This document shows, in pieces, positions 1 through 10,700 of a stretch of DNA of 64,000 nucleotides. The position numbers and the translations under genes were made by a program. Position 1 is the first letter of the stretch. Each line of letters starts with the position of its first letter. Source of the DNA: Polytrichum commune (lineage: Eukaryota; Streptophyta; Polytrichopsida; Polytrichales; Polytrichaceae); NCBI GenBank assembly GCA_950295325.1, contig OX485803.1:71191554-71255553 (forward strand). Reading direction: 5' to 3'. Below the pieces are notes generated by a model, which worked only from the letters and a program-made list of their open reading frames with translations, made no database searches and was not told where the DNA came from.

Positions 1-1710
1 CTCCTCCTCTTTCATCCTGATGACAATGGTGACTTTAGGGAGAGCATTGAAGACCACTTTGCTGCTTTTGGGTTCACGATCTTCAAGGAGTGGCTGGGAG
101 TCAACCGTCTTCGCCTATCTTCAGCTAAGCATAAGGACAAGACCACCAACCTCTTCCAAGTTGTACTACTTGTTCGTGCCACCAAAACAATTGGATCCGA
201 CCTTGATAAGCGGCCGCGGCACTCGTCATTTCGGCTTCGCGATGCCAATGAGCTCAAGGCTCTTGGCATTGAGCTCGACATGGATGATGCGATCATGAAT
301 TATACCGCAACTCCTCTCATGGACGGCTCCAAAGCTTGGCGTGGTCCCCGTGAGAAAGATATTGCTTTCATGTCCTCCTTGATAATGGCCACTACGGACA
401 TTGGACAGGTTGTGGTGGACGTTAATGCGGGCGTTGGTATGTCCTAATTCCTAGTTGAGAACCTCTAAAAACTTAGAAATTTGGCTATATGAACTAGTTG
501 GTTGACTTAAATCTGGCCTTAGATGTTAGAGGTCTGAAATGTTGAATTTGTGGCTCACTAAGTAAGGGGCTGACTCTGATGTGGCTTAGTTAGGTCTTTA
601 ATGAGGCTCAAATTGTTGATTTTGTGGCTAACTAAGTAAGGGGCTGACTGAAATGTGGCCTTACTTGGTTCTTGAATTAGGCTCACAGTGTTGATTTTGT
701 GGCTATCTGTGTTAGGGGCTGACTGAAATGTGGCCTTAGTTAGGCCTTCAATTAGGTTCAAAATGTTGATTTTGTGGCTAACAGAGTAAGGGGCTGACTG
801 GAATATGGCTTAGTTAGGTCTTTAATGAGGCTCAAATTGTTGATTTTGTGGGTAACTGAGTAAGGGGGCTGTCTGAAATGTGGCCTTAGTTAGGCCTTGA
901 ATGAGGTCTGATGGGTTGATTTTGTGGGTAACTGAGTAAGGGGGCTGACTTACATGTGGCTTAGTTAGGTCTTGAATTAGGCTCAAAGTGTTGATTTTGT
1001 GGCTAACTGAGTAAGGGGGCTGTCTGAAATGTGGCCTTAGTTAGGCCTTGAATGAGGTATGAAATGTTGATTTTGTGGGTAATTGAGTAAGGGGGCTGAC
1101 TGAAATGTGGCTTACTCCGCAACAGGGACTTGTATCCATGCATGCAGGCAGCTTGGGCGCCATGTCGTTGCTCTTGAGGAGGACGAGGACACCTTCAACC
1201 GTGTCCTTAAGCCACTCAAGAGTGTTCAGCCTGCAGTGAAGGCTCCATCCATTGTTGTTGCTCCCACGCAGGCTACACAAGGCACGCAGAAGAGGCAGCC
1301 GGCCTTGAAGCGATCGAGGCCAGAGCTCTCGCAGTAAGTGAGTATGATGACCTTCTTCGCTTATTTTCCTTGTCCATTCGGCTTTTACACTTTCCATCCT
1401 CTTTCTTACAATTTTCGTGTTTTTTTTTAGACTTGGCGTTGGTGCGGATGTGTTGGGTACTCCCACCATGGGTTTCACATTGCCTATCTATGCCCATGAT
1501 ATGGCGATGGTACTAGCGGCACAACCTTCTCCTACCGAAGCTAGTACTCCGTCTCCGGGTTATGACCCCCGTGCCTTAGACTTCTTCGACCTTTCCGCGG
1601 AGGTGGATAATGAGTGCCATAGCTTAGATTCCACTTCAGATGAGGGCGGCCATGAGGGTAGTATCTTTGGAAGTAGGGAATCTAGTAGTGACGACCTCAT
1701 TGTTGAGTGA
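1..1710 (+). CDS. Gene M: DNA methyltransferase-like protein, 3' part of gene
   Basis: Three exons are supported by GT...AG borders and one continuous frame: 1-435 (frame open at the window edge), about 1125-1333, and about 1430-1710 with stop TGA. Across the first junction the protein reads VVDVNAGVG then TCIHACRQLGRHVVALEEDE. This fits the SAM-binding motif I (D-x-x-x-G-x-G) followed by an acidic residue at the end of the next strand, as in N4/N6 DNA methyltransferases of the order 'catalytic part first, motif I last' (beta class). The preceding stretch around DIAFMSSLIMATTDIGQ resembles the helix before motif I in that class. The last exon is acidic and serine-rich. Gene A carries a similar segment with an exon junction at the same place, so M is probably the 3' half of a ParB-methyltransferase gene whose 5' half lies outside the window. 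The catalytic motif is not in view. The methyltransferase call is moderate; a target cannot be given. Confidence 0.55.
436..1124 (+). repeat. Tandem repeat of about 75 bp filling intron of gene M
   Basis: About eight imperfect units, recognisable by GTTGATTTTGTGG recurring near 614, 690, 764 and 839 and onward to about 1065. They lie inside the intron that splits methyltransferase motif I. Units contain a weak inverted piece, GGCCTTAGTTAGGCC (5-bp arms), but none of the 20-24-bp dyads found in the introns of genes A, B and C. Confidence 0.8.
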
Positions 1711-3289
1711 TTTTGGGTTTGATTGATTTGTTGGTTTGATTTATCGGTATATGGATTTATAAAGTGTGGTGTGGATTTCAATATTCCAATTATGTCATTG
1801 AATGCATCTTTTCGTTGTTCCCGCATTGCATTCTTCATTTTTGATCACCATCTATAATGTTCACCCTCAAATGTTCACCATCTATAAATGTTGAGCAATA
1901 TACAAATCTTAACATGTCCTAACTATAAGCAATTGTGAAGAGTAATTCTGAGAGAATACCATACACAAAATTGCAAACCCAATCAAAACTTTATTCAATA
2001 TCAAGTTTACAAATCATGTGTGAATTATGAATGTACTTCAGTCGTTAACATTTATAGATTCAACTTTACAAATAAGGGAACACCATTTTGTTAACAATTA
2101 ACAAAATGAGGGCGGCCATGAGGGTAGTATCTTTGGAAGTAGGGAATCTAGTAGTGACGACCTCATGGTTGAGTGATTTTGGGTTTGATTGATTGGTATT
2201 TGGATTTATAAAGTGTGGTGTGGTTTTCAATATTCCAATTATCAAAAATGATATGAGGTGCACACCTATATTACACAATGGTCTACATTGATGTTGATGA
2301 CGTGGAGGAGGAAGACATTGATGATGTTGTCAGTGTGGAGGAAGCCTTGGGGGTAGAGGAAGGCATACAGGTTGAGAACCTGGCAGGCGTAATTACTATC
2401 CTTGGTGATAGTGATGCAGATGAAGAAGGCAATCTTGATGATAATGGTTCTGGCTTCTATTATCGTTTTCATACATTTTTTCAATGATTTCTTGCGATCT
2501 TAGGCAGATGCTGGGTTGAATAAATGGTCGCAAGTACACTGCCAATGTTTGCTAATCCAGGTGGTAACTTAGATATCTGTTTTGAATTTTTTAGAATTCA
2601 GTTTATTGGTCATAAGGTTGTATTTGTGTTTGTTTGGGTAGGTTAGGTGTTTAGTTTTATTTGCAGACTCGTCGGTAGGAGAATATGTGCCAGTTGTGGG
2701 CATTTGCGAATGGGATTTATCATCTGTCTAGCCCCCTCCAAAAACAAGTCCGATACTTGACAACAGATCTTTCTAAATCTTATACTGTTTACCCTCATGT
2801 ATTTATGAATGTATTTCAGTCGTTAACATTTATAGAGTCAACTTCACAAAGAAGTGAACACCATTTTGTTAACAATTAACAGGTTTAACATTTATAGTGT
2901 GCAATATGTATGGAGTAGAATAAAGTAAGCATTTGGAAATGGTTAACACTTATAGGTGTAACAGTAATAGAGGGTGGACCGTATGTGGAGATTTGTTTTC
3001 GCCAACCTCCTTCGTGTCACGTTCAAATAGTAAATATTATTTAATTTACCGTATTATATAATATAGCACACCATTTCGGTAATTATAATTGTGACATCAT
3101 AGTGATGTAAGCCCTAATTTTGTATTTTATTTTAATATTTCTATGTTTCAAAAATCTATTAACTTTATGAATAGGGAAATGTTACTTTATTTCCACGGTA
3201 ATAGAGTCCATAACTCTCCACATTTTCTAAAAATAGTTCTTCCATTTTCCCTCAATCCCACGGTTATAGGTGCATTTTCTCTCTCATAT
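1711..3289. other. Intergenic DNA with duplicated pieces of gene M
   Basis: No convincing gene. Positions 2107-2240 repeat the end of the last exon and the 3' flank of gene M (1641-1795) with few changes, including GAGGGCGGCCATGAGGG. A second duplicated block links 2034-2105 and 2813-2883 (both contain CAGTCGTTAACATTTATAGA). An acidic open frame at 2278-2487 has no recognisable domain and may be a relic of a similar acidic tail. Confidence 0.6.
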
Positions 3290-3377
3290 CATGTCTCAAA
3301 TTGAGTTCTCCGCTCTTCGGTCTCTGCTCTTCGGTCTCTGCTCTCTGCTCTCCGCTCGCATACTAACTTTCCCCGGG
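3290..3377 (-). repeat. Terminal-like repeat, inverted copy of the window's right edge
   Basis: This segment is nearly the reverse complement of 63914-64000. On the minus strand it starts GGGGAAAGTTAGTATGCG, followed by GAGCGGAGAGCGG-type repeats, and ends near a short ATTTGAGACATGA-like block. Similarity stops at the GGGG side in both places, so that side is probably the true end of an element extending leftwards here, towards gene M. A diverged third copy starts at 62097. Confidence 0.5.
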
Positions 3378-3454
3378 GGGAGGGGGGAGCATGTGAAAAT
3401 CGATATACAATTGAGGCATAATATATCACACACAATGGCACACCATGTAGTATT

Positions 3455-4300
3455 TCAAATGAGTTTATTATATTTCGCGTGAGCGTACAACTCTCTGTAC
3501 ATATAGTCCTTCGGATCCATGTATCTTTCGCCTATCGGATTACAACTAAGGAACCGGGGCACGGGTAGTCCGCTCCCCACGAGCGTTTGAATGTACTTAA
3601 GTAGGTCTAACAAAAAGCGGTCTCGGACCTTCTCGACCGTCCACGTGGGGCAAACTATGAAGTTCGAGGTCGGGTTCAAAATGTTTTTGGAAGCGCTGTC
3701 GTCCACCATCAACGTGTTGTCACGGGTGGGGCGAACGTCGTAGGGACAGCCGACCATGGTCGGACGCTGGTCCCATACGACTGGCTTCAAGACCTTAAGA
3801 AATTGGTTTACGGCGGGGTTGTTGGGCTTCTTCACAACCCTGCCCTCGGGGGTGTATAATGTTTTACAAGAATCCTGTCCTAGGACCAAGCACGGGGGTT
3901 GGAGTCCCTTGAAGATGAACTCCACGACGGCCTGGGTATTCTCGGACTTCATGGAGCTCCAAATGATCACCCACCATTTGGATAGGGCGACCTGTAGGAA
4001 GCGCCGAAGGGACGGGCGGAGGTACACTAGCTTGCTTTTGATGTACGCGGGGGGTCCATCGTAGTTGGCGTCCTCGGGCTTGCAGAAAGGCACCGTAGGG
4101 ACCCTCGGACAATGCACGCACTGGACAAGGACCCCGTTGAGGTCTAGCACCAGGAACCGGGTCTTGGGAGGCGAAGGTGGCGAGGGCAAAATCGGGGGGA
4201 CCACCGCGCTGTCCTCCACACTCCTCGGAGAGGATCGGTGGGGAGCTGTGACGCTATGCTCCGAACCCTGCGGCGACGAGCGAGAGAAGGCGGACGAGGA
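3455..4300 (-). CDS. FCP1-type (HAD) phosphatase-like module, likely last exon of gene A
   Basis: FCP1/NIF-family phosphatases remove phosphate from serine, for example on the RNA polymerase II tail. The protein has FLVLDLNGVLV in place of the DxDxT/V catalytic loop, then LRPSLRRFLQ, VIIWSSM, and LMVDDSASKNILNP, in the usual order of the FCP1 homology domain. The second aspartate of the loop is asparagine (DLN), a change expected to weaken or remove phosphatase activity. The frame stays open upstream to an acceptor-like AG at 4301-4302. From there the exon is 846 nt and phase 0, matching a phase-0 donor at 4757 that ends the acidic exon of gene A. A proline/serine-rich linker precedes the domain. 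I therefore think it is exon 4 of gene A, but a separate gene is possible: the join is inference, the FCP1 call is firmer. Confidence 0.68.
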   Translation of the reverse strand, partial: SSSAFSRSSPQGSEHSVTAPHRSSPRSVEDSAVVPPILPSPPSPPKTRFLVLDLNGVLVQCVHCPRVPTVPFCKPEDANYDGPPAYIKSKLVYLRPSLRRFLQVALSKWWVIIWSSMKSENTQAVVEFIFKGLQPPCLVLGQDSCKTLYTPEGRVVKKPNNPAVNQFLKVLKPVVWDQRPTMVGCPYDVRPTRDNTLMVDDSASKNILNPTSNFIVCPTWTVEKVRDRFLLDLLKYIQTLVGSGLPVPRFLSCNPIGERYMDPKDYMYRELYAHAKYNKLI

Positions 4301-4712
4301 CTATGTTATGCTATGTCCATCTCAAGCAGAACGGAAATTTTGTGCAAACACAAGAAGAATTGGACCATTGGTGGCAACAAAAACATACAAGGGGAACAAC
4401 ATACATTGGGACACGGATGCAAACATATGGGCGCCAAAAATAATAATTTTATTTTTACAAATCTCTATGTACAATTTCATTGGGGGGGACCGCGGTGAAC
4501 GAGGGCATTCACACTACCCTAATTCTACATCTACAAAATTGGTTGCGCGCCGCCAAGGTCGAGCGTAGTCAAGTGCAGGTGAGACGAAGGGGATCGCGGG
4601 GGGGCACGTTGGGGGGAGGGGGAGCAAGTGTAGAGCATGGGGGGGGCAGGGGGTGTGCATTTCCTCCTAGCAAGGGGGACACGACCACGCCAACAAGACA
4701 ATGACCCAGGAA

Positions 4713-4734
4713 GTTTGGGTCGGTCGACCCAAAC
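4713..4734. repeat. P1 dyad in intron 3 of gene A
   Basis: 10-bp arm GTTTGGGTCG, two bases GT, then the exact reverse complement of the arm. It lies in the proposed intron 4301-4756 between the acidic exon and the phosphatase-like exon. Confidence 0.85.
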
Positions 4735-4756
4735 TGGGGAGGGCTCAGTGTATTAC

Positions 4757-7700
4757 CTCGCCCTGGTCATGTCTCGACAATGTGGAAGCCTCCACCGTCC
4801 CCGCTGCCCCGCCTCTCTCGCCACCGCCTTCTCCGACGACGTCAGGAACCTTCTCCTGCAAACGATCGGCATCAGGCCCTTGTCCTAAACCAATCTCCGC
4901 ATGTGCATCATGCATGCGTTCATCGATTTGGTTAGGAGTAGAGGTATCACCAGGCCCTTGCAGGCCTTCAACATCTAGCATGGCCGTGTCTAGTTGACAC
5001 CCATGTTGGTCAAGGGAGGACTGCGCTGCAACGGGGTTTGGGTCGCCCGACCCAAACTGTCCTGCATCTGGAGAGGGCCCTTCGGACACTCCAGTGGATG
5101 GTGGGTTTGGGTCGGTCGACCCAAACATCCTGGGGTCGTCCGCTTGGTGAGGGGGCGCCATGACTATGGGGGGCCGAAGTGGTGGAGGGCCCAAAGGGGA
5201 GGAGGCTCCAGAGACGCGCCAGATGTTGGGGTCATCCACTTGCTGGACCGGCGCATACGGAACTTGGTGGGGCCGAATCAAGTGCTGGAAGCTGAAAGAC
5301 GATTGCGGCACAGGCTGCTGAGGGATGCTCTGCGGAGGGAAGCCGGGGGGCAAGTGCGGGAAGGAGCTGGAGGGAGCCACCACCAAACCTTGCGCCCACA
5401 TTCCTTGTATCACTTGTGATATCAATTCGGCGTGGGACGGAGGTTGGGCCATCACCCTCTGTCGCTCCTGCTCCAACAGGAGAGCCCTCAGCTCTGCTAC
5501 CTCGTTCCGCATTGAGGGCTTTTCAGCAGCAGCCTTCTGTAGACAGACGCGTTGCTCCTCGTCCCTCCTCATCTTCTCGTTCGCCTCCTCCACGGTCAGG
5601 ACCTCGGGCTTCACCCTAACCATGCCAGCGAACGCTGTCGGGGAGGGGGGATCTGATCTGAGCCGTTTGGCGAGCTCAATATCATCGTCGTCCTCGCTGC
5701 TTATGGCAATGGTCTCCTCCACGGAGTAGTCGCCATACAGCTTCTTCCCCTTCAACTTCCTCCTCTCCCTGAACGTGGCGGTCGCGTCCCTGGAGTACAT
5801 GTCCCGTGCATCGTCCACAGTCAGGACGGGCACGAGCTTACTCTGCGGGGTTGCCGCCCGCATCGCCTTCTTCCGTTGAGGGGCTTCGGATTGTTGCGTG
5901 AAGCCCGTTGCCCCTTCCTCGACGTCGCCTTCCTTCTCCGCCTCCTCGTGTTCCTCTGCTTCCTCCTCCTCCTCCTCAACCTCGCCACCTTCTGTGCGGG
6001 ACGGATTGCCCGGATGCAACCCGACCAGAGGTTCGGGAACTTGGGTCGTGACCCTCATGGCCATTTCCTCCGGGTTGATGCGCCTCACCCTATCAAGAGG
6101 GTTTTCGCCACCCTGAACAACCTCGTCGACGTAGCTACCCGGGATCCAATCGAGGATGTCCATCTTCTTCGCCAGCGATTTCTGCACCCTATAAAATGGC
6201 AGATCGCCATCCTCTATGTAGGAGTATATATTCAGCCCCGACATCTACACAATCCAAGTTATAGGGAAATTAGAATTTGTCGAGGCAGTCACATATACAA
6301 GACTAAGTGAAATGTGTAGTTTGGGCCGGTCGACCCAAACCTGCAAAAAGCCTAGTTTGGGTCGGTCGACCCAAACCTGCAAAGAGCCTAGTTTGGGTCG
6401 GTCGACCCAAACCTGCAAAGAGCCTAGTTTGGGTCGATCGACCCAAACTGCTTACGAGCTATAGAAAGTCACTTACCATAGCAGCATAGACAGGTTTTGA
6501 GCCTCCGAAGACGTTGAAGATGCAGTCCCCTCTCCTCGTCAGCGTCCTCATCATTCTCATGTAAAATTCCATCCGCAGCTCATCTAAAGGATAGTTCGCG
6601 TATTTAGCCTCGTCGTAGAGGCACTTGTTGGCACCCAACCCTTCTGGAACTTGGAAGAGTTTGTCCATCCGGGATATAGGGTGGTTCGGCACCTTCAACA
6701 ACTCCGCTTTGTACACGAAGTACAAACACAAGACGTTGACGAACTTGGTCTTCTTGTCCCTCAACGTCGTGTAAGCCCCCTCCGCCGGTGCGGCGATGTA
6801 GTGAGACTTGGAGACTGCATACTCCGGCTGCAGTTTCCGGACAAGCTCGTACACCTGCTCCGCCCTCCTATCCTCGACTATCCAAAGCCAGATATCTACC
6901 TCCCTGAACTTAGGGCTTGCATAATCGACGAACTTAGATAGGAAGGGGTCATAGAAGAGGGTGCTCATTGTGCCCTCAAATGAGCTTCCAGGAATATTCC
7001 TGAAATCAATCATCCCAAAAGGAAAGCGGTCCCTTGCTTTTGTCCTTATCGCCATTCTGGCGTCCTGACTTGGCCAGCCCTGAATTTTCAAAGGCTCGAA
7101 GGTGACAAGGTTGAAGTAAGCGTCCCCTTCAAACTTGACAATCTTCTTCTCCTTGATGAAGTTCGAGAACGCACACGCTGTGTGATCCGGAAGCGCCCGG
7201 TTCTTCCCACCCTTCACCATCTTGGCCCGCAAGAAGTCGTCCCCCGCTTCCCTTATTAGAGCCGCCATGGAGGCACTGGTGAACTTATATTCATCTTTGA
7301 ATGCTCTCCAGTTAGCCTCATGAACCTCGCCGTCCACGACAATATTCCTCTCTGGCACCAATTTATGCAGCTCCTGCACGATAGTCGTCTTCTTTTTCCT
7401 GTTCTCCGTCCATTCCTTCATGGTGTAGCATGAAGGAACGAAGGATTTGGGCTTTTGGAAGACAATCTTCGGGTGCACCCAACACCTCTTCGCCGTGGGT
7501 GCCACGTGCAGGATGTGCGATGCCGCCTTCTCCACCTCCGTCTCTGACAGACCTTGAAGAGTTCTAAAGAACTCTCTCACGAGAGGCTTCATCTGCTTGA
7601 AGCGCGAGGCCAGGCTAAAGAAAGCGCCAGTGTCGGGGTCGATCAAATCCCCCGTCTCGTGCTTTTCAAACACGGTTTTCCACTTCCTCCAAACTGAGTC

Positions 7701-10700
7701 CGATGCTGTAATCAAGTAAATCTCCCCCTTGAGGTCGCTGTATTTCTTTTGCTTGTGGCTCGAATTATCAATGGAGGAGAATTTGTTGATCATTTGGTAT
7801 TTGAAATCCTGCACGTGAACAAAACAGAACATTTGAATGCGTGTTAGATATGTACATGTGATTTCCAAACCATATCATGACCAACATTTACAACAAGAGT
7901 TTGGGTCGATCGACCCAAACTAAATAAACAAGGTTGCACCAGGAGTTTGGGTCGGTCGACCCAAACAATACTCACCTCCCACTTGGGATTCTTGTCCTTT
8001 GCATTCTCCCTCTCCTTGGGAGGCCTACCATAGAACTCCCACACCTCCCGCGAGGCCATGATATTCCTTATCCAGGAAGCTTGGTAAGCCCTCTTCTTAT
8101 TTCCCATATTGAAGTACCGGGAGATGTCGCTGAGCTTGGTCTCGTCGTCAGACCACACCACCAGTGCCTTCCAAACCTTCAGCTTTTCCTTCTGATTGTT
8201 GGGATCATCCCACTCATTCATGAGTTGGATTTTCTTGGATGCCTCCACGCTGTGTTGGCCGTCTATCAGCCAAAAATCGCCCTTCTGAATTGTTGGCCAC
8301 ATTTCAGGTGTAGGCATTTTCTTGAGACCCTGTGGCATCACTACAATCGTTTGCCTGTCGTCTTTAAACTGCTCGCAAACGATCTGCGCGATTATCCAGT
8401 CAACGTAGGCGTCCTCCTTTGCCCGGACACACTTCTCCGGTGGCGCTAGATGGCACTGGCTGATGTTCACGTCGAACTTGCAATCCCTGCCCATGAAAAA
8501 ACAGTGGGAGCATTTCGTCGTGAAATTGTTCACAATTTTCTGCAGCTCCCCTGCATCCACCTCTTCGCCTGGCTTCGGCATGCGCATCTCCGGTGAGACT
8601 GGCTCGTCAGTCATCACAGATGACTCTCTCGCCCTCTTGGATGGAGTTGTTTGACGGCTCCCAGAAGGTGTAGGTGTCTCACTATTCGTAGGTGTTTGGG
8701 AGGGAGTGGTCCTACGCGAGTCAGCCGGTACTGGTAGCGGCATCCTCACCGATTGAGGTCTTGACGACCCTGCTCCTTCCTCTGTGGGAGCTTTCCGCCT
8801 CACAGGTTGCTGTGATTTGGTTTTGCTTTGCAGGCCCCTGTTCAGCACGGTTATTGCATGTTTTAGTTTTGTGAACCGGCTTGAGACCTTGGTATTCGAT
8901 GTACTCCCATCGATAAATATTGTCTCCGGCTTGATAACTTCCGGTTCGACACAGGATTCTCTTGCATAGAGTGCGTCGAAAGGCTCGGAGAACTGGTGCA
9001 TGAACATATGCGCGTTCTGCACAGCCGAGTTCTCGAGGATGACGTCGGTATAGTCTCCAAGAGACTGTACCGATGCGACCTCCCATCCCGCAAGAGTCGC
9101 CCAGGTGTGTTTCTCCACGGTTCCCACCTTGACAACAAAAATCATTTTGTATGTTGAGGCTTTGACTACTTGAATAGACCAAGCGAGGACAAGCCCGTCC
9201 TTAGGGGAATAGGAGTCATCCTGCGGGGTTTCGTGCTCCTGCCACAACATGTCCGGCGCAGGTGTGGTACTTTTGGGCCACCCCCTTTCGAGGGAGCCTA
9301 AAAGTATCACACAAGCCCTTCGGTGAAGGTGGCCTGCATTTGCAGGCGCCCAAGCCGAACCCGGATGATAGGTGTATAACGTGAGTAGTTAGATTTTTAA
9401 GGGAGATTAAATATGCGTCGTAGTACCTCCGGAGGTTAGGCCTTAGTTTTTTACTAGTGTGGCTTTAAACTCCACCAACCAATTTCATATCTAGTTCTAA
9501 CCTTAACCTACAACCTATTCTACGCGCAGACGCACCAGCCTTGAAACCAAGGCAATCCTAATTTGTGAATTGGGATGGTTCTGATACACCCAACCGGGTG
9601 TGACTCATACCACCCTAACTCAACGAACGGAATAACGACAATTTGATGGACCATTCAATTCTTCCTATTTCTTTATTTAGTTCTATTTAGTTTTCTAAGC
9701 GGGGGAACTTGGCCTAAGTCCCACCCTTCACACAAATTTTTTCTTAATTACTTACTTTTGTTTGCACGTCCTGACTTACTACATTAACATATTAGGCATC
9801 ACCCCTTACCTCGGGTCTCTTGCCAACAAGGGTTTACGATTTATTTTGTATGTTTTGATTGTTAAATGTGTTTACACTGGATAGACCACGAAATGCAACT
9901 CAATGGGACCAGGGTGACGGGCGACCTGTAGGTTCAACCTGTTGCGCAATCTTCATAAATTGGGGCCATTACTCCCAATCTATGGGGCCAACAACATAAT
10001 AGTGGATTCGCGGGTCATTAACCCCACCTTTCCACCAACAACATTCAGAGTGGTCGTGTCGGTGATTAATCCGACTTACCACACACGAAACTTGCTAATA
10101 AATGAAGCTACTACCACAAAACATACCAAGGGCCCCGAAAACAATGGAATTGGGTACTCCCTTGGCGGTCAAGTGGTCAAGCCACTTGACCTTACGAGAT
10201 AGGTGAGTGGGTTTAGAGATGCGTACCTTAGCCGTGCTCCCTCCGACCCTAAATGGAAGGCTTAAGGTTAGTTAATTTACCTCAATTTTCCTCGGTTGAT
10301 TTGGGCTTGATGTAGGCCGAGCCGCTACCTCCTTCCTTGCTCCACTTTCCGAGCGTCGACCTTGCCTCCTTCTTTGTAACTAGTTTGGTAGTAAGCGTAC
10401 CTTAGTTAACAATTAAAATATAAAGTGTTATTCTGCCCTGTAATTTAATCCTAAGCATAATATTTATACTTAGTGCACCAAATTATCTTTCCAATGATCT
10501 AAAAATCACTCTAATCGGATAAGAAATGCAAAAGTTATGAGGGTTGGAAGTGTGAGGTCGATTCAACCGACCCTTCCAACCCACCTATCTACCTTCTAAC
10601 TTCAAAAATTCATAGCACATTCCTTACTACTTGGATCTAGGCTTTCCTTATACCATTGGAAAGCTATGAACAAGCTCTAACTAGAAAAATTATGACATCA

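Noticed and set aside
5876-6310. Leucine-rich plus-strand open frame opposite gene A exon 3
   Set aside because: Shadow of the acidic Glu-rich run on the coding strand.
9942-10202. 86-codon open frame conserved in three LTR copies
   Set aside because: It starts with TTG, lies wholly within the LTR, matches no domain I recognise, and its conservation follows from the youth of the LTRs.
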